A program made the position numbers and the translations under genes. A stretch of DNA of 38,650 nt, taken from the NCBI GenBank assembly GCA_903837135.1, contig CAILTK010000104.1, forward strand, positions 1 to 38,650, in the 5' to 3' direction. This stretch comes from an uncultured Caulobacterales bacterium. Its GTDB lineage: Bacteria; Pseudomonadota; Alphaproteobacteria; Caulobacterales; Caulobacteraceae. Shown here piece after piece: positions 25,641 to 34,400 of this stretch (its first letter is position 1; every line of letters starts with the position of its first letter). The notes beneath the pieces were generated by a model. That model was not told the DNA's origin and made no database searches. It saw only the letters and a list, made by a program, of their open reading frames with translations.

Positions 25641-26585
25641 TCAGTCGAACGGCGGCATCAGGATGCGGCGGGCGGTTTCCTTGTCGCGATCCATCTGGGC
25701 GATCATCGGCTCCAGGCCGTCGAACTTCTCGTCCCCGCGCTGGAAGGCGATGAAGTCGGTCTCGAGGGTGTCGCCGTAGATGTCCTCGTCGAAGTCGAGC
25801 AGGTGCACCTCGAGCCGTTCGTCCGCGCCGTTCACCGTCGGCCGGCGGCCCACGTAGCCGACACCGGGGATTTCGCGGCCGTCCGCCAGCCGGGTGCGGA
25901 CCGCATAGATGCCGTAGGCCGGGCGCACATAGTCGCCGAGCGCGATGTTGGCGGTTGGAAAGCCGATGGTGCGGCCGAGCTTGTCGCCGTGCACCACCAC
26001 GCCTTCGATGGCGAAGGGGCGGCCCAGCAGGGCGGCGGCGCGTTCGGGCCGTCCCTCGCGCAGGGCCTTGCGGATCGCGGACGAGGAGCACTTCTCCCCA
26101 TCCGGGTCCGCCACCGGCTCGGCGATCGACACGCCGAAGCCGAACTGGGCGCCGAACCGCCGCAGGGTCTCGGGACTGCCCGTGCGGCCCACGCCGAAGG
26201 AGATGTCGAAGCCGGCCGCCACATGTCGCGCGCCCAGACCCTGATGCAGGATATCGCGCGCGAAGGCCTCGTCGGTGAGGTGCGCCATCTCGTCGTCGAA
26301 CGGCAGGACGTAGAACAGATCGACGCCGAGCGCATCGAGCGCCCGCGCCTGCTGTTCGATGGTCATCAGCCGGAACGGCGCGTGTTCGCGCTGAAAGTAG
26401 AGCCGCGGGTGCGGCTCGAAGGTGACCACGCCCAGGGGGACGTGAAGGGCCGCGGCGGCCTTGGCGGCCTCCGCGATCACCTGCCGATGGCCCCGGTGCA
26501 CGCCGTCGAAGTTGCCGAGCGCCACCGAGGCGCCGCGCGCCTCGGGCTCCAGGCCCTTCCAGCCTTCTACGCGATGCAGGGCCAT
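25641..26585 (-). CDS. ribF: Bifunctional riboflavin kinase/FAD synthetase
   Basis: A 314-residue two-domain enzyme that makes FMN and FAD from riboflavin. The N-terminal FMN adenylyltransferase has ASVALGNFDGVHRGHRQVI (residues ~20-37), with the GNFDGVHxGH nucleotide site, and the SSSAIRKALREG motif. The C-terminal kinase has GRTIGFPTANI and the NIG(G)RPTV-like YVGRRPTVNGADERLEVHLLDFDEDIYGD. It follows the MaoC gene with no gap, so they are co-transcribed with the HAD gene. Several flavoenzymes in the window (trxB, the amine oxidase, metF, nadB) need its product, but this is not a specific link. Confidence 0.96.
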   Translation of the reverse strand: MALHRVEGWKGLEPEARGASVALGNFDGVHRGHRQVIAEAAKAAAALHVPLGVVTFEPHPRLYFQREHAPFRLMTIEQQARALDALGVDLFYVLPFDDEMAHLTDEAFARDILHQGLGARHVAAGFDISFGVGRTGSPETLRRFGAQFGFGVSIAEPVADPDGEKCSSSAIRKALREGRPERAAALLGRPFAIEGVVVHGDKLGRTIGFPTANIALGDYVRPAYGIYAVRTRLADGREIPGVGYVGRRPTVNGADERLEVHLLDFDEDIYGDTLETDFIAFQRGDEKFDGLEPMIAQMDRDKETARRILMPPFD

Positions 26586-27023
26586 TCAGGCTTCCGGCGC
26601 CTTGCGCGGAACCATCACCACCGCCTCGCCCTCGATCACGGTCCTGGTCTCGACCACGCATTCGGTCTTCAGCGTCACCCGCGCCTTGTCGGTGTCGACG
26701 GCGGCGATGGTCACGCGGGTCGTCACCGTGTCGCCGATCCGCACGGGCCGGCGAAAGCTCAGCGACTGGGAGATATAGACCGCCCCGGGGCCCGGCAGGT
26801 CGCCGGCGATGGTCGCCGAGATGAAGGCCGCCGACAGCATGCCGTGGGCGATCCGGCCCTTGAACATGGTGGTCTCCGCGTAGGCCGCGTCGAGGTGCAC
26901 CGGATTGTGATCGCCCGACACGTCGGCGAAGGCCTGGATGTCCGCTTCGGTCACCGTGTGCATACGCTCGGCCGAGGCGCCGATCTTTATCTCTTCCAGC
27001 GTCAGTCCCTGAGCCACAGCCAT
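26586..27023 (-). CDS. MaoC-type (R)-specific enoyl-CoA hydratase
   Basis: A 145-residue hot-dog-fold protein. The hydratase 2 motif is present as FADVSGDHNPVHLDAAYAETTMFKGRIAHGMLSAAFIS, with the catalytic Asp and His (D-x-N-P-x-H). The family turns trans-2-enoyl-CoA into (R)-3-hydroxyacyl-CoA, often to feed polyhydroxyalkanoate synthesis (PhaJ), but other acyl-CoA roles are known. AGGAG is only about 1 base before the ATG at 27023; a GTG two codons later (27017) has it at 7 bases and may be the true start. It is the middle gene of a HAD-MaoC-ribF operon. Confidence 0.93.
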   Translation of the reverse strand: MAVAQGLTLEEIKIGASAERMHTVTEADIQAFADVSGDHNPVHLDAAYAETTMFKGRIAHGMLSAAFISATIAGDLPGPGAVYISQSLSFRRPVRIGDTVTTRVTIAAVDTDKARVTLKTECVVETRTVIEGEAVVMVPRKAPEA

Positions 27024-27041
27024 TCTCCTTCGCTTAAGCTA

Positions 27042-27941
27042 TTAGCCGCCCCAGACGAGGTCCGCCACGGCATAGCGCGCAAAGGTTTCATGCGCCGCCA
27101 GGAAGGCGTCGAGCCGGCCACGCTCGGGCTGTCGATCGGGCCCCTGGGTCTCGGTCGCATGGATGCCGTCGGTGACGAACAGGCAGTCGAGCCCCATCCG
27201 GCGGGCGCCCAGCACGTCGGTGGGCAGGCCGTCGCCGATGGTCAGCACCCGCGCGGCGTCGATCGGCCGGCCGGCCAGGCGGTCGAGTTCGTCCCGGGCG
27301 CGGACGTAGATCGGCGGATAGGGCTTGCCGGCCATGACCACGCGGCCGCCCAGGGTTTCGTAGAGGTCGGCCAGCGCCCCGGCGCAGGGGATCATCATGG
27401 CGCCGCGCTGGACCACCCGGTCGGGATTGGCGCAGATCAGCTCGAGGCCCCGCCCCGCCGCCACGGCGAGCCGGGCGCGATAGTCCTCCGGCGTCTCCGT
27501 CTCGTCGTCCACCAGGCCCGTGCAGCTGACGAAGGCGGCGTCCTCGGGCCCCGCGAAGTCCAGGTGCAGGTCGTCGTAGAGCACGAGGTCGCGGTCGGGG
27601 CCTATGACCCAGGCGGGACCCGGCGCCCGCGCCGCCAGCTCGCTGCGGGTGACGTCGCCGGAGGTGATCAGCGTCGACCAGGCGTCATCGGGCACGCCGA
27701 GGGCGCGCAGCTGGGGCAGCACGGCGCCGGAAGGCCGCGGCGAGTTGGAGATCAGCACCACCGGCCCGCGGCTCTGCTGGAACCGGGTGAGGGCCTCGTG
27801 CGCCGCCGGAAAGCCGACCTGGCCATTGTGGATCACGCCCCACACGTCGCACAGCACCGCGTCGTAGCGGTCGGCGACCGCCGAGAGGCCGGAGATGATC
27901 TCGGGACCGATGGGAGGATTTGAAGCTGACGGGGAGGACAT
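27042..27941 (-). CDS. HAD-superfamily phosphatase of the TIGR01459 type
   Basis: A 299-residue protein of the HAD class IIA group. Motif I reads DAVLCDVWGVIHNGQ (Asp-x-Trp/Asp variant: DVW instead of DxD), followed by VVLISNSPRPSG, VMAGKPYPPIY with the catalytic Lys, and motif IV LTIGDGLPTDVLGAR. Motif I DVWG is characteristic of the alphaproteobacterial TIGR01459 group, whose substrate is unknown. It is upstream of maoC and ribF, 18 bases from the former, an order seen in other Caulobacterales and Rhizobiales as far as I recall. I chose the ATG at 27941 because the text upstream lacks conservation and runs into the divergent gene. Confidence 0.9.
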   Translation of the reverse strand: MSSPSASNPPIGPEIISGLSAVADRYDAVLCDVWGVIHNGQVGFPAAHEALTRFQQSRGPVVLISNSPRPSGAVLPQLRALGVPDDAWSTLITSGDVTRSELAARAPGPAWVIGPDRDLVLYDDLHLDFAGPEDAAFVSCTGLVDDETETPEDYRARLAVAAGRGLELICANPDRVVQRGAMMIPCAGALADLYETLGGRVVMAGKPYPPIYVRARDELDRLAGRPIDAARVLTIGDGLPTDVLGARRMGLDCLFVTDGIHATETQGPDRQPERGRLDAFLAAHETFARYAVADLVWGG

Positions 27942-28047
27942 CGGGCCGGGCGTAGAGGCGGGGCCGGGCGGCGTCAACCGGACCTTTCGGCCCAGCGCGG
28001 TCGACGCCATATCCGTATCGACCCAGAAAGACGCCGAGGAGCGCGCC

Positions 28048-28320
28048 ATGTCCGACGTGATCGACAACCCGGCCCTGAACCGGTTCGAGCTCGAAGAGCA
28101 GGGCCAGACCGCCTTCGCCGACTATCGGCGCCAGGGCGACGTGCTGGTGATTCCGCACGTGGAGGCCCCGCCGGCCCTGCGCGGCGCGGGAACCGCCGGC
28201 CGGCTGATGGAGGGCCTTTTGACCCTCGCCCGCCAGCGCGGAGACAAGATCCGCCCGGTGTGCGGCTATGCGGTCGCCTACCTGCGCCGCCACAAGCAGT
28301 GGCAGGATCTGCTGGCCTAG
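28048..28320 (+). CDS. Small GNAT-type N-acetyltransferase (YjdJ-like)
   Basis: A 90-residue protein of the short GNAT group (PF14542 type). The fold shows NRFELEEQGQTAFADYRRQGDVLVIPHVEAPPALRGAGTAGRLMEGLLTLARQRGDKIRPVCGYAVAYLRRHKQWQDLL. RGAGTAGRL is the acetyl-CoA pyrophosphate loop, and the C-x-Y-x-x-x-Y-x-x-x-H pattern near the end is typical of the group. GAGGAG stands about 6 bases before the ATG. The acceptor substrate is unknown. It is divergent from the HAD gene. Confidence 0.92.
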   Translation: MSDVIDNPALNRFELEEQGQTAFADYRRQGDVLVIPHVEAPPALRGAGTAGRLMEGLLTLARQRGDKIRPVCGYAVAYLRRHKQWQDLLA

Positions 28321-28326
28321 CGTCGC

Positions 28327-28833
28327 CTACCCAGCCTTGGACACACGGTCGGCCAGGGCGTCCAGGGTGAAGCGGACGCTGAGGTGGACCGCGTCGGCGA
28401 CGGGATCGCTGAGCACGATGGTCGAGCGGCCGTTGCGCCAGGTCATCGACACGTGCGGGCGCCCCGCCGGCCCCTGGCTGTCCCGCACGACCTGGCTCGG
28501 CGCGCTGAAATCCTTCTTCAGCGCCGCCGTCACATAGGCGAAACCGTCGATGGAAGTCCTGAATGAAATCCGCGCCAGCCGGCCGTCGACGAAGACGTAG
28601 CTGAGCTCCCGCGCCGCGTAGCCGCCCCCAAGGTCGGCCTCTGCGCCCCGGCAGACGAGGACGGCCGGACCGCCGCCCGTCCCGCACGCGGCGTTGGCGC
28701 GCGCGGGACGGCTGGCGCGCCATTCGGCCAAGGTCTCGCCCAGCCAGGCGTCGGCGAAGCCGTAGCGGAGAGCCGGCGCAGGGTTGAGAGCCGACGCCGC
28801 GGCGGGCGGCGTCGGCGGCGGAAGCGCTGGCAT
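28327..28833 (-). CDS. Hypothetical protein downstream of the Pal-like gene
   Basis: A 168-residue protein that I do not recognise. The N-terminus is Pro/Ala-rich without a standard signal peptide. The ordered part has RYGFADAWLGETLAEWRASRP, a Cys pair at 50 and 61 (possible disulfide), then YVFVDGRLARISFRTSIDGFAYVTAALKKDFSAPSQVV and HVSMTWRNGRSTIVLSDP. These alternate as strands and helices, suggesting a small alpha/beta envelope domain. GGAGGGAGGG stands right before the ATG at 28833. The gene begins 14 bases after the stop of the Pal-like lipoprotein and is surely in its transcript. Confidence 0.8.
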   Translation of the reverse strand: MPALPPPTPPAAASALNPAPALRYGFADAWLGETLAEWRASRPARANAACGTGGGPAVLVCRGAEADLGGGYAARELSYVFVDGRLARISFRTSIDGFAYVTAALKKDFSAPSQVVRDSQGPAGRPHVSMTWRNGRSTIVLSDPVADAVHLSVRFTLDALADRVSKAG

Positions 28834-28847
28834 CGGCCCTCCCTCCT

Positions 28848-29414
28848 CTACGGCGCGCCCGCCGTAAGGGCGGTGTGCACGTTGCGGTTCTTGGCCCAGG
28901 CGGCTTCGTCGGACCCCGGATCCATCGGGCGCTCCTTGCCGTAGGAGATGGTCTCGATCCGCGACGGCGCGATTCCGTGCTCGACCAGGAAGGCCTTGAC
29001 CGCGGCGGCGCGGCGCGCGCCGAGGGCGAGGTTGTATTCCTCCGTGCCCCGCTCGTCGGCGTTGCCTTCGAGGCGGATGCGGACCGACGGGTAACGCTGC
29101 AGCCAGGTCGCCTGGGCCGTGAGAACCGGCAGGGCGCCGGCGCGGACCGCGTACTGGTCGTAGTCGAAGTAGACCCGGTCGCCGACGTTGACGACGAAGT
29201 CCTGCTGCGTCCCGGGCAGCGGGCCGCTGGCGATCGGCGCCGGCGGCGGGACATAGTGTGTCGACGGCGGCGGCGGCGGGGCCGGAGGCGCAGCCGCGGC
29301 GACCGGCGCGGGCGGGGGCGGCTTGGGCGTGGCGCATCCCGCGAGCGCCAGCAGCGAAAGGCCGAACAGGCCAAAAAGCACGGGCCGGCTTGGTCCCGTC
29401 GGACGTGAGGTCAT
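28848..29414 (-). CDS. Pal-like OmpA-family peptidoglycan-associated lipoprotein
   Basis: A 188-residue lipoprotein. After MTSRPTG the signal peptide ends in the lipobox LAGC (Cys27), followed by a Pro/Ala-rich linker (residues 28-65). The OmpA C-like domain has VYFDYDQYAVRAGALPVL, LEGNADERGTEEYNLALGARRAAAVKAFLVEHGI and ISYGKERPMDPGSDEAAWAKNRNVH. Asp120 and Arg134/135 are the peptidoglycan (diaminopimelate) ligands. It would tether the outer membrane to peptidoglycan. It is not next to tol genes, so it may be a second copy. AGGGG upstream selects the ATG at 29414. It is divergent from a MarR regulator. Confidence 0.93.
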   Translation of the reverse strand: MTSRPTGPSRPVLFGLFGLSLLALAGCATPKPPPPAPVAAAAPPAPPPPPSTHYVPPPAPIASGPLPGTQQDFVVNVGDRVYFDYDQYAVRAGALPVLTAQATWLQRYPSVRIRLEGNADERGTEEYNLALGARRAAAVKAFLVEHGIAPSRIETISYGKERPMDPGSDEAAWAKNRNVHTALTAGAP

Positions 29415-29456
29415 CGATCTATCCCCTGAAAGCGTAGGCGTGGCCCGGTCGCTATA

Positions 29457-29471
29457 TATCACGCCGGGATA
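29457..29471. promoter_or_regulatory. MarR operator-like repeat 1
   Basis: TATC-acgccgg-GATA, an inverted repeat with 7-base centre, lies 43 bases upstream of the Pal-like gene start. A second copy with the same centre (-GCCGG-) starts exactly 30 bases further on. Repeated, spaced sites between two divergent genes fit the operators of the adjacent MarR regulator. Confidence 0.5.
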
Positions 29472-29486
29472 CGATCAACCGTTTTG

Positions 29487-29501
29487 TATCCTGCCGGGAT
29501 A
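29487..29501. promoter_or_regulatory. MarR operator-like repeat 2
   Basis: TATC-ctgccgg-GATA, with perfect outer arms extended to TATCC/GGATA, is the second copy of the repeat at 29457-29471. It lies about 88 bases before the MarR start and close to a T-rich tract. The centre-to-centre distance is 30 bases, near three helical turns. Confidence 0.5.
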
Positions 29502-29588
29502 TGAAAAAACGGGCGCGGGGTCGACGACGACCAAACCAGGGCCGATGATCCGGCGACGGGCTGCGGATCCGCCAGCGAGGACCATGTT

Positions 29589-30002
29589 TTGGAGTTCCAA
29601 CAGTATCAGGGCCTCGCCGGATTCCGCTATGCGCTGCGCCAGTTCGTGGCCGCCAGCGAGACGATCAGCCGGGCGGCGGGCGTCACCCAGCAGCAGTATC
29701 AGGCCCTGTTGGTGATCAAGACCCGCGAGGGCGACACCCTGTCGATCGGCGCCTTCGCCGAACAGCTGCTTCTGACCCACCACGCCGCGGTTCAGCTGGT
29801 CGATCGGCTGGCCAAGGCGGGCCTGGCCGAGCGCACCCGCTCGGCCGAGGATCGGCGCACCGTACACCTCACCCTGACCGAGCGCGGAGAGAGCCTGCTC
29901 GACGAGCTCGCCACGAGGCATCTCGAGGAGATGCTGCGCCACGAGCCGCTGCTGACCCGCTCGCTGAAGCGCCTCAAGGGCGTCGCCACGACGCCTGACT
30001 AG
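29589..30002 (+). CDS. MarR family transcriptional regulator
   Basis: A 137-residue winged-helix regulator. The DNA-binding part is TLSIGAFAEQLLLTHHAAVQLVDRLAKAGLAERTRSAEDRRTVHLTLTERGESLLDEL (residues ~49-105), with the DRR wing motif typical of MarR. The N-terminal helices LAGFRYALRQFVAASETISRAAGVTQQQYQALLVI complete the dimer domain. The start is TTG at 29589 with AGGA 7 bases before it. It is divergent from the Pal-like gene, and the two TATC-N7-GATA repeats between them suggest that it controls that gene and itself. The inducer is unknown. Confidence 0.9.
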   Translation: MEFQQYQGLAGFRYALRQFVAASETISRAAGVTQQQYQALLVIKTREGDTLSIGAFAEQLLLTHHAAVQLVDRLAKAGLAERTRSAEDRRTVHLTLTERGESLLDELATRHLEEMLRHEPLLTRSLKRLKGVATTPD

Positions 30003-30027
30003 GAGGGCCTGATCAGGGGGGACCTGG

Positions 30028-31302
30028 TCAGTCCGCCGGGTCGGCCACGCCGAACACCTTGCCGCGCGCTTCGGGACCGAACCAGGTCCAGAGGGCGATG
30101 ACCACCGCGCTGACTCCGGCGACGATGGCGAGCGCCAGGGCGTAGTCGTCCTTGCCGCCGGCGGTCTTGTGCGCCTCGGCGATCGAGCCCTGCCAGAAGG
30201 CGTTCACCGCGGCCAGGAGATTGCCGAACTGGTAGGCCGCGCCGGGGAAGACCCCGCGGGCGCTCTCGGGCGACAGCTCGTTGAGGTGCACCGGGACGAT
30301 CCCCCACGACCCCTGCACCGAGATCTGCATGAGGAAGCCGCCGATCCCCAGCATCAGCGGGGTGGTGGAATAGGCCCACAGCGGCAGGGTCGGCAGGGCG
30401 ATCAGGGCGGCGATGACGATGGCGCGCCGACGGCCGATCTTCTCCGACCAGGCTCCGAACAGGGTCCCGCCGAGGATAGCGCCGACGTTCATGATCGCGG
30501 TCAGCATGCCGGTCATCTGCGGGGTGAAGCCGTGCTGCTTCTGCAGGAAGGTGGCGTAGGTGTCCTGGGTGCCGTGGCTGAAGAAGTTGAACGCCGTCAT
30601 CAGGATGACGACGTAGAGCGCCCGCTTCCAGTGTTTGGCGATCGCCGCCATCGGCGCGATCCTGGCCTTGACCTGATCGCGTTGCGCCTCCCAGGCCGGG
30701 CTCTCCTTCACGTGCATGCGGATGAACAGGATGAGGAAGGAGGGGATCACGCCCAGCATGAACAGCACGCGCCAGCTGGCGATCGACGGGAACCAGGCGG
30801 CGAAATGCGGGAACAGGAACCAGAACACCAGCGCGCCCAGCAGCTGGCCGAGCGCATAGCCCTCCTGCAGCATGCCGGAGATGAGGCCGCGGGTGCGCGG
30901 CGGCACGCTCTCCATCACCAGGGAGGCGCCGATGCCCCACTCTCCGCCCATGGCGAAGCCGAACAAGGTGCGCAGCACCAGAAGGGTGATCAGGTTGGGC
31001 GCGAACGCCGAGCCGAGCGCGAACACGGCGTAGAGCGCCACGTCGATCTGCAGAATGGGCTTGCGGCCGAACTTGTCGGCCAGCCAGCCGAAGAACAGGG
31101 CCCCGAACGGCCGCGCCGCCAGCGTCAGAGTCAGGCTCAGCAGCACCGCCGGCGCCTTGACATGGAAGTCCGCCGCCACCTGGCCGACGACGAAGGTGAG
31201 CAGGAAGAAGTCGAAGGCGTCGAGCGTCCAGCCCAGCAGGCTGGCCACGAAGGCCGAGCGCTGCGACTTGTCGAGCGCCCGTAGCTCGTCGATCAACACC
31301 AT
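30028..31302 (-). CDS. MFS metabolite:H+ symporter (SHS/AAHS-like)
   Basis: A 424-residue inner-membrane protein with about 12 spans. It opens with SLLGWTLDAFDFFLLTFVV, carrying the Asp of the aromatic/carboxylic acid symporters. The MFS signature GWLADKFGRKPILQ is in the first half and a second copy, GAWSEKIGRRRAIVI, in the second. GFAMGGEWGIGASLVMESVPPRTRG also points to the sialic acid/lactate/aromatic acid symporter groups. Transport of a small carboxylate is likely; the exact substrate is not determinable. No catabolic neighbour gives a hint. Confidence 0.92.
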   Translation of the reverse strand: MVLIDELRALDKSQRSAFVASLLGWTLDAFDFFLLTFVVGQVAADFHVKAPAVLLSLTLTLAARPFGALFFGWLADKFGRKPILQIDVALYAVFALGSAFAPNLITLLVLRTLFGFAMGGEWGIGASLVMESVPPRTRGLISGMLQEGYALGQLLGALVFWFLFPHFAAWFPSIASWRVLFMLGVIPSFLILFIRMHVKESPAWEAQRDQVKARIAPMAAIAKHWKRALYVVILMTAFNFFSHGTQDTYATFLQKQHGFTPQMTGMLTAIMNVGAILGGTLFGAWSEKIGRRRAIVIAALIALPTLPLWAYSTTPLMLGIGGFLMQISVQGSWGIVPVHLNELSPESARGVFPGAAYQFGNLLAAVNAFWQGSIAEAHKTAGGKDDYALALAIVAGVSAVVIALWTWFGPEARGKVFGVADPAD

Positions 31303-31425
31303 GGCGAACCCTTCCGTTGAAGCCGGACCTTGGCGTGATCGGCGCGCGGCGGCAACAGGAGGCCGGCCTCGGGCGGCGACGATTCGTGCGGCGCCTGAAA
31401 TACGCTGTCGAGACGGGCCTGACGC

Positions 31426-34400
31426 TTAGAACAACACCCGCACGGAGAGCTTGGCGTCGCCTTCGCTGTTGCGGCTGCGGGCTTCGACCCCGCCTTCGAT
31501 GCCGACTTCGTAGTACTCGCTCGAGCCCTTGATCTTGATCCGCGCCACGCCGGCCGGGCCGGTGATCTGGGCGGGATTGAGGGTGAAGGGGACGGTTCCG
31601 CCGACGAAGTGGCCCGACACGTCGCCCGCGGTTCCAAAGAACACGTCGCGCACCCCGAGCTGGAACTCCGGACGCCAGACCACCGTGCGGCCGAACTTGG
31701 CCCCGAGCACCATCAGCCCGCTGGCGCTGCCCTCGTCGCCCGTCGTCTCGTCGATCGCCAGGTTGAAGCCGGCGGAGCCGTTGTGCTCGGAATAGGCGCT
31801 CTGATCGAGGCGGAAATAGTCGACCTGGACCTGCGGGCGCACGAACCAGACCGAGCCGAGATCGACCTGATAGGCGGCGCCGAAGTGGCCGGTCAGCGAA
31901 TAGCCGTTCCAGCTCGCATTGGCCTGGGTGCTGTAGGTCGTGGTGTTGGTGGTCGCGTCGGTGACCACGAACTGACGCCGGCCGGAGAACCAGTTGTAGG
32001 AGGCGCCGACGCGGGCGTCGAGCGTCAGGCCGCCGAGTTCGCCCTGCCAGTAGAGCCCGCCTTCGAGCTCCGACATGCCGATCCGCGAATCGGTGGGCGA
32101 CTGCGGGTTGCTCTCGTTGATGGCGACGAAGGCGGCCGTGGCCCCGACCGCGCCGAAGCCGAGGCCGCCGGTCTCGACCCCGCCGGCGTACCCGAAGCCG
32201 CCGGCCTGGAACGGCAGGGTCTGGCCGCGGCCCTGATAGGCGCCGACGAAGAACTGCTGCGCCCAGGCCCCCCGGGAGCCGGTGGGGTTCTCGATCTGAT
32301 TCGGATCGGCGGTCAGGCGCGAAATCGTGCGCGAGGCCTCGGCCGAGGCCTGGAACAGGCCGCCGGAATAGTCGGGCAGCAGCTCGTTGTAGAGCTTGAT
32401 GAACCCGCCGCGCTGGTACTGACCGAAGATGGCGTTCTGGATCGAGGTGTTGGACGGCAGGGCGGCGTAGATGGCCGGCAGCGCGGCGCCCTGGGCCTGG
32501 GTCAAGCCCATCTCGGCCGGCGTCTTCTCGCGGATGGTCAGATCCAGCGTGTTGCCGGCGACCGAAGTGGTGGCCGTGAACAGGTAGGGCACGTCGGGCG
32601 CCAGGGTCGAGGTCGCGCCGCCGACCGTCAGCTTCGTGGCCGTGATCAGGGCGAAGGTCTCGGTGCCGTTGATGTTCGACAGCACGTTGACGCCGAGCTT
32701 GGCCCCGCTGTCGATCGTGGCCGTGCCGGCGACGTTGATGCTGGTGTAGACGTTGTTCTTGGGGTCGAGCGCAAAGCTCATCACGCCGGCCGAACCGATG
32801 TGCAGGGAGGTGGCTTTGAGCGCCTGCTCGTAGGTGTCGGTGAAGGCGCCGCTGTTGATGTTGAAGCTGAAGGTCGCGTTGCCGAGGGCGACGAGCTTTC
32901 CGGTGAAGCTCGCCGAATTCTCCAGATCGATGCTGGTCGTGGACGCGCCGGATGCGGAGCCGACCTGAAGTCCGCCCGTGATCGTCCCGGCGTTCAAGGT
33001 GACCGTATTGGTCCCGCTGCCGAGGTAGACATCGCCCGTGATCGACGGCGCGACCGGGGTGGTGGTGGTGGTGGTGGTGTCGCCGTTGGTGACCGTGGTG
33101 ACGATCGCGGCGCCGGTATAATTCGGCGTCGACGGGTTGGGGCCGGTGGTCACCGTCGTCGTCGTCACACCGCTGGTGGTCACCGCCGTGGAGATCGACT
33201 CCGGCGCCTGGTTCATCGTCAGGGTCACGCCGGTGGTGTTGTAGCGCAGGTCGAGCGCCGTGGCGGATCCGCCCGGCGTGATCGTCGACACGGTCGGCGA
33301 CACCGCAGCGGCGATCGAACCTGAAACCGTGACGTTGGAGAGGCTGCCGCTGAAATCGGTCACCGCCGCCGCATTGTTGACGACGTTGTTCACCGTGCCG
33401 TCGCCGGTGGTCAGCGCCGTAAGCGAGCCGGAGACCGCGAGGGCGTTCACATTGGCGCCGCGCTCGATGACCAGGCCGTAGGCCGAGCCGTTGTACGGCG
33501 TCGCCACGCCGGTGCTGGCGTTGGGAAGGGGCTGGTCGGTCGCCGCCGACAGGACGCCGGCCACGTTGATCGTCGGCACGGTCGAACCGCTCAGCACGTG
33601 CAGGCCGATCGCGTCCGTGCCGTAGGCCGTGGCGGAGACGGTGCCGTTGATCTTGATGCCGCCGACGATGTTGACCGTGCCGCCGCCGGTGATGGTGGAG
33701 GTGCTCGTGCCGACCGAGGTGGCGACGGCGCCGAGCGCCGCCGCGTCGCCGGTCAGGTCGGTCGAGCCGTTGGCGACGTCGTACCCCGCCGGGGCCGCGC
33801 CGATCTGCAGGCCGGTGGACTTGACGCCGTCCTCGACGCCGTTGGCGGAGACCGTCCCGCTGATCAGAAGGCCGTAGCCCAGCGAGGCCTGGTTGTAGGC
33901 GGTGCTGGTGAGCTGCAGCGCGCCCACCGTGACGGCCTTGCCGGCCGCGCCGATCACGAGGCCAGGCTGGGCGCCGTAGGCGGTGACGGACGCCGTGGTT
34001 TGCGAAGCATCGGTGATGCCGTCGCCGTCGACGTCGGCGGTGGAGGTCGACACCGTGTTGGCGGGCTGAGCCCCGATGTAGATGCCCTGCCCCACATTGC
34101 CGCCGACCACGATCGCCGCGGCGCCCTTCTCCACCTCGGTGGGGGCGTTCTGGATATCGGCCTGGATGACGTTGCTGACGCTGCGGGAGTCGGTGCCGTA
34201 GCCGCTGGCGGTGATGGCCGAATAGACGCTGAAACGGCCGCTGACATTGCCCGACAGTACGATGGCCGAGGTGTTCTGGCCGGTGGCGGTGATCGCGCCC
34301 GTGCTGATCACGCTGCCGTTGACGCCGCCGCTGACGCTGAGGCCGACGCTGTTGTCGCCGTTCACGGTGATCGAACCGATGTTCGACAAGGTTCCGGTCA

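Noticed and set aside
33055-33085. ACC/GGT tandem repeat considered as a phase-variation switch
   Set aside because: The unit is three bases, so copy-number change keeps the reading frame; it can only alter Thr-run length.
31609-33324. 571-codon plus-strand frame opposite the autotransporter
   Set aside because: It is an antisense shadow of a conserved beta-barrel region, with no domains and no ribosome site.
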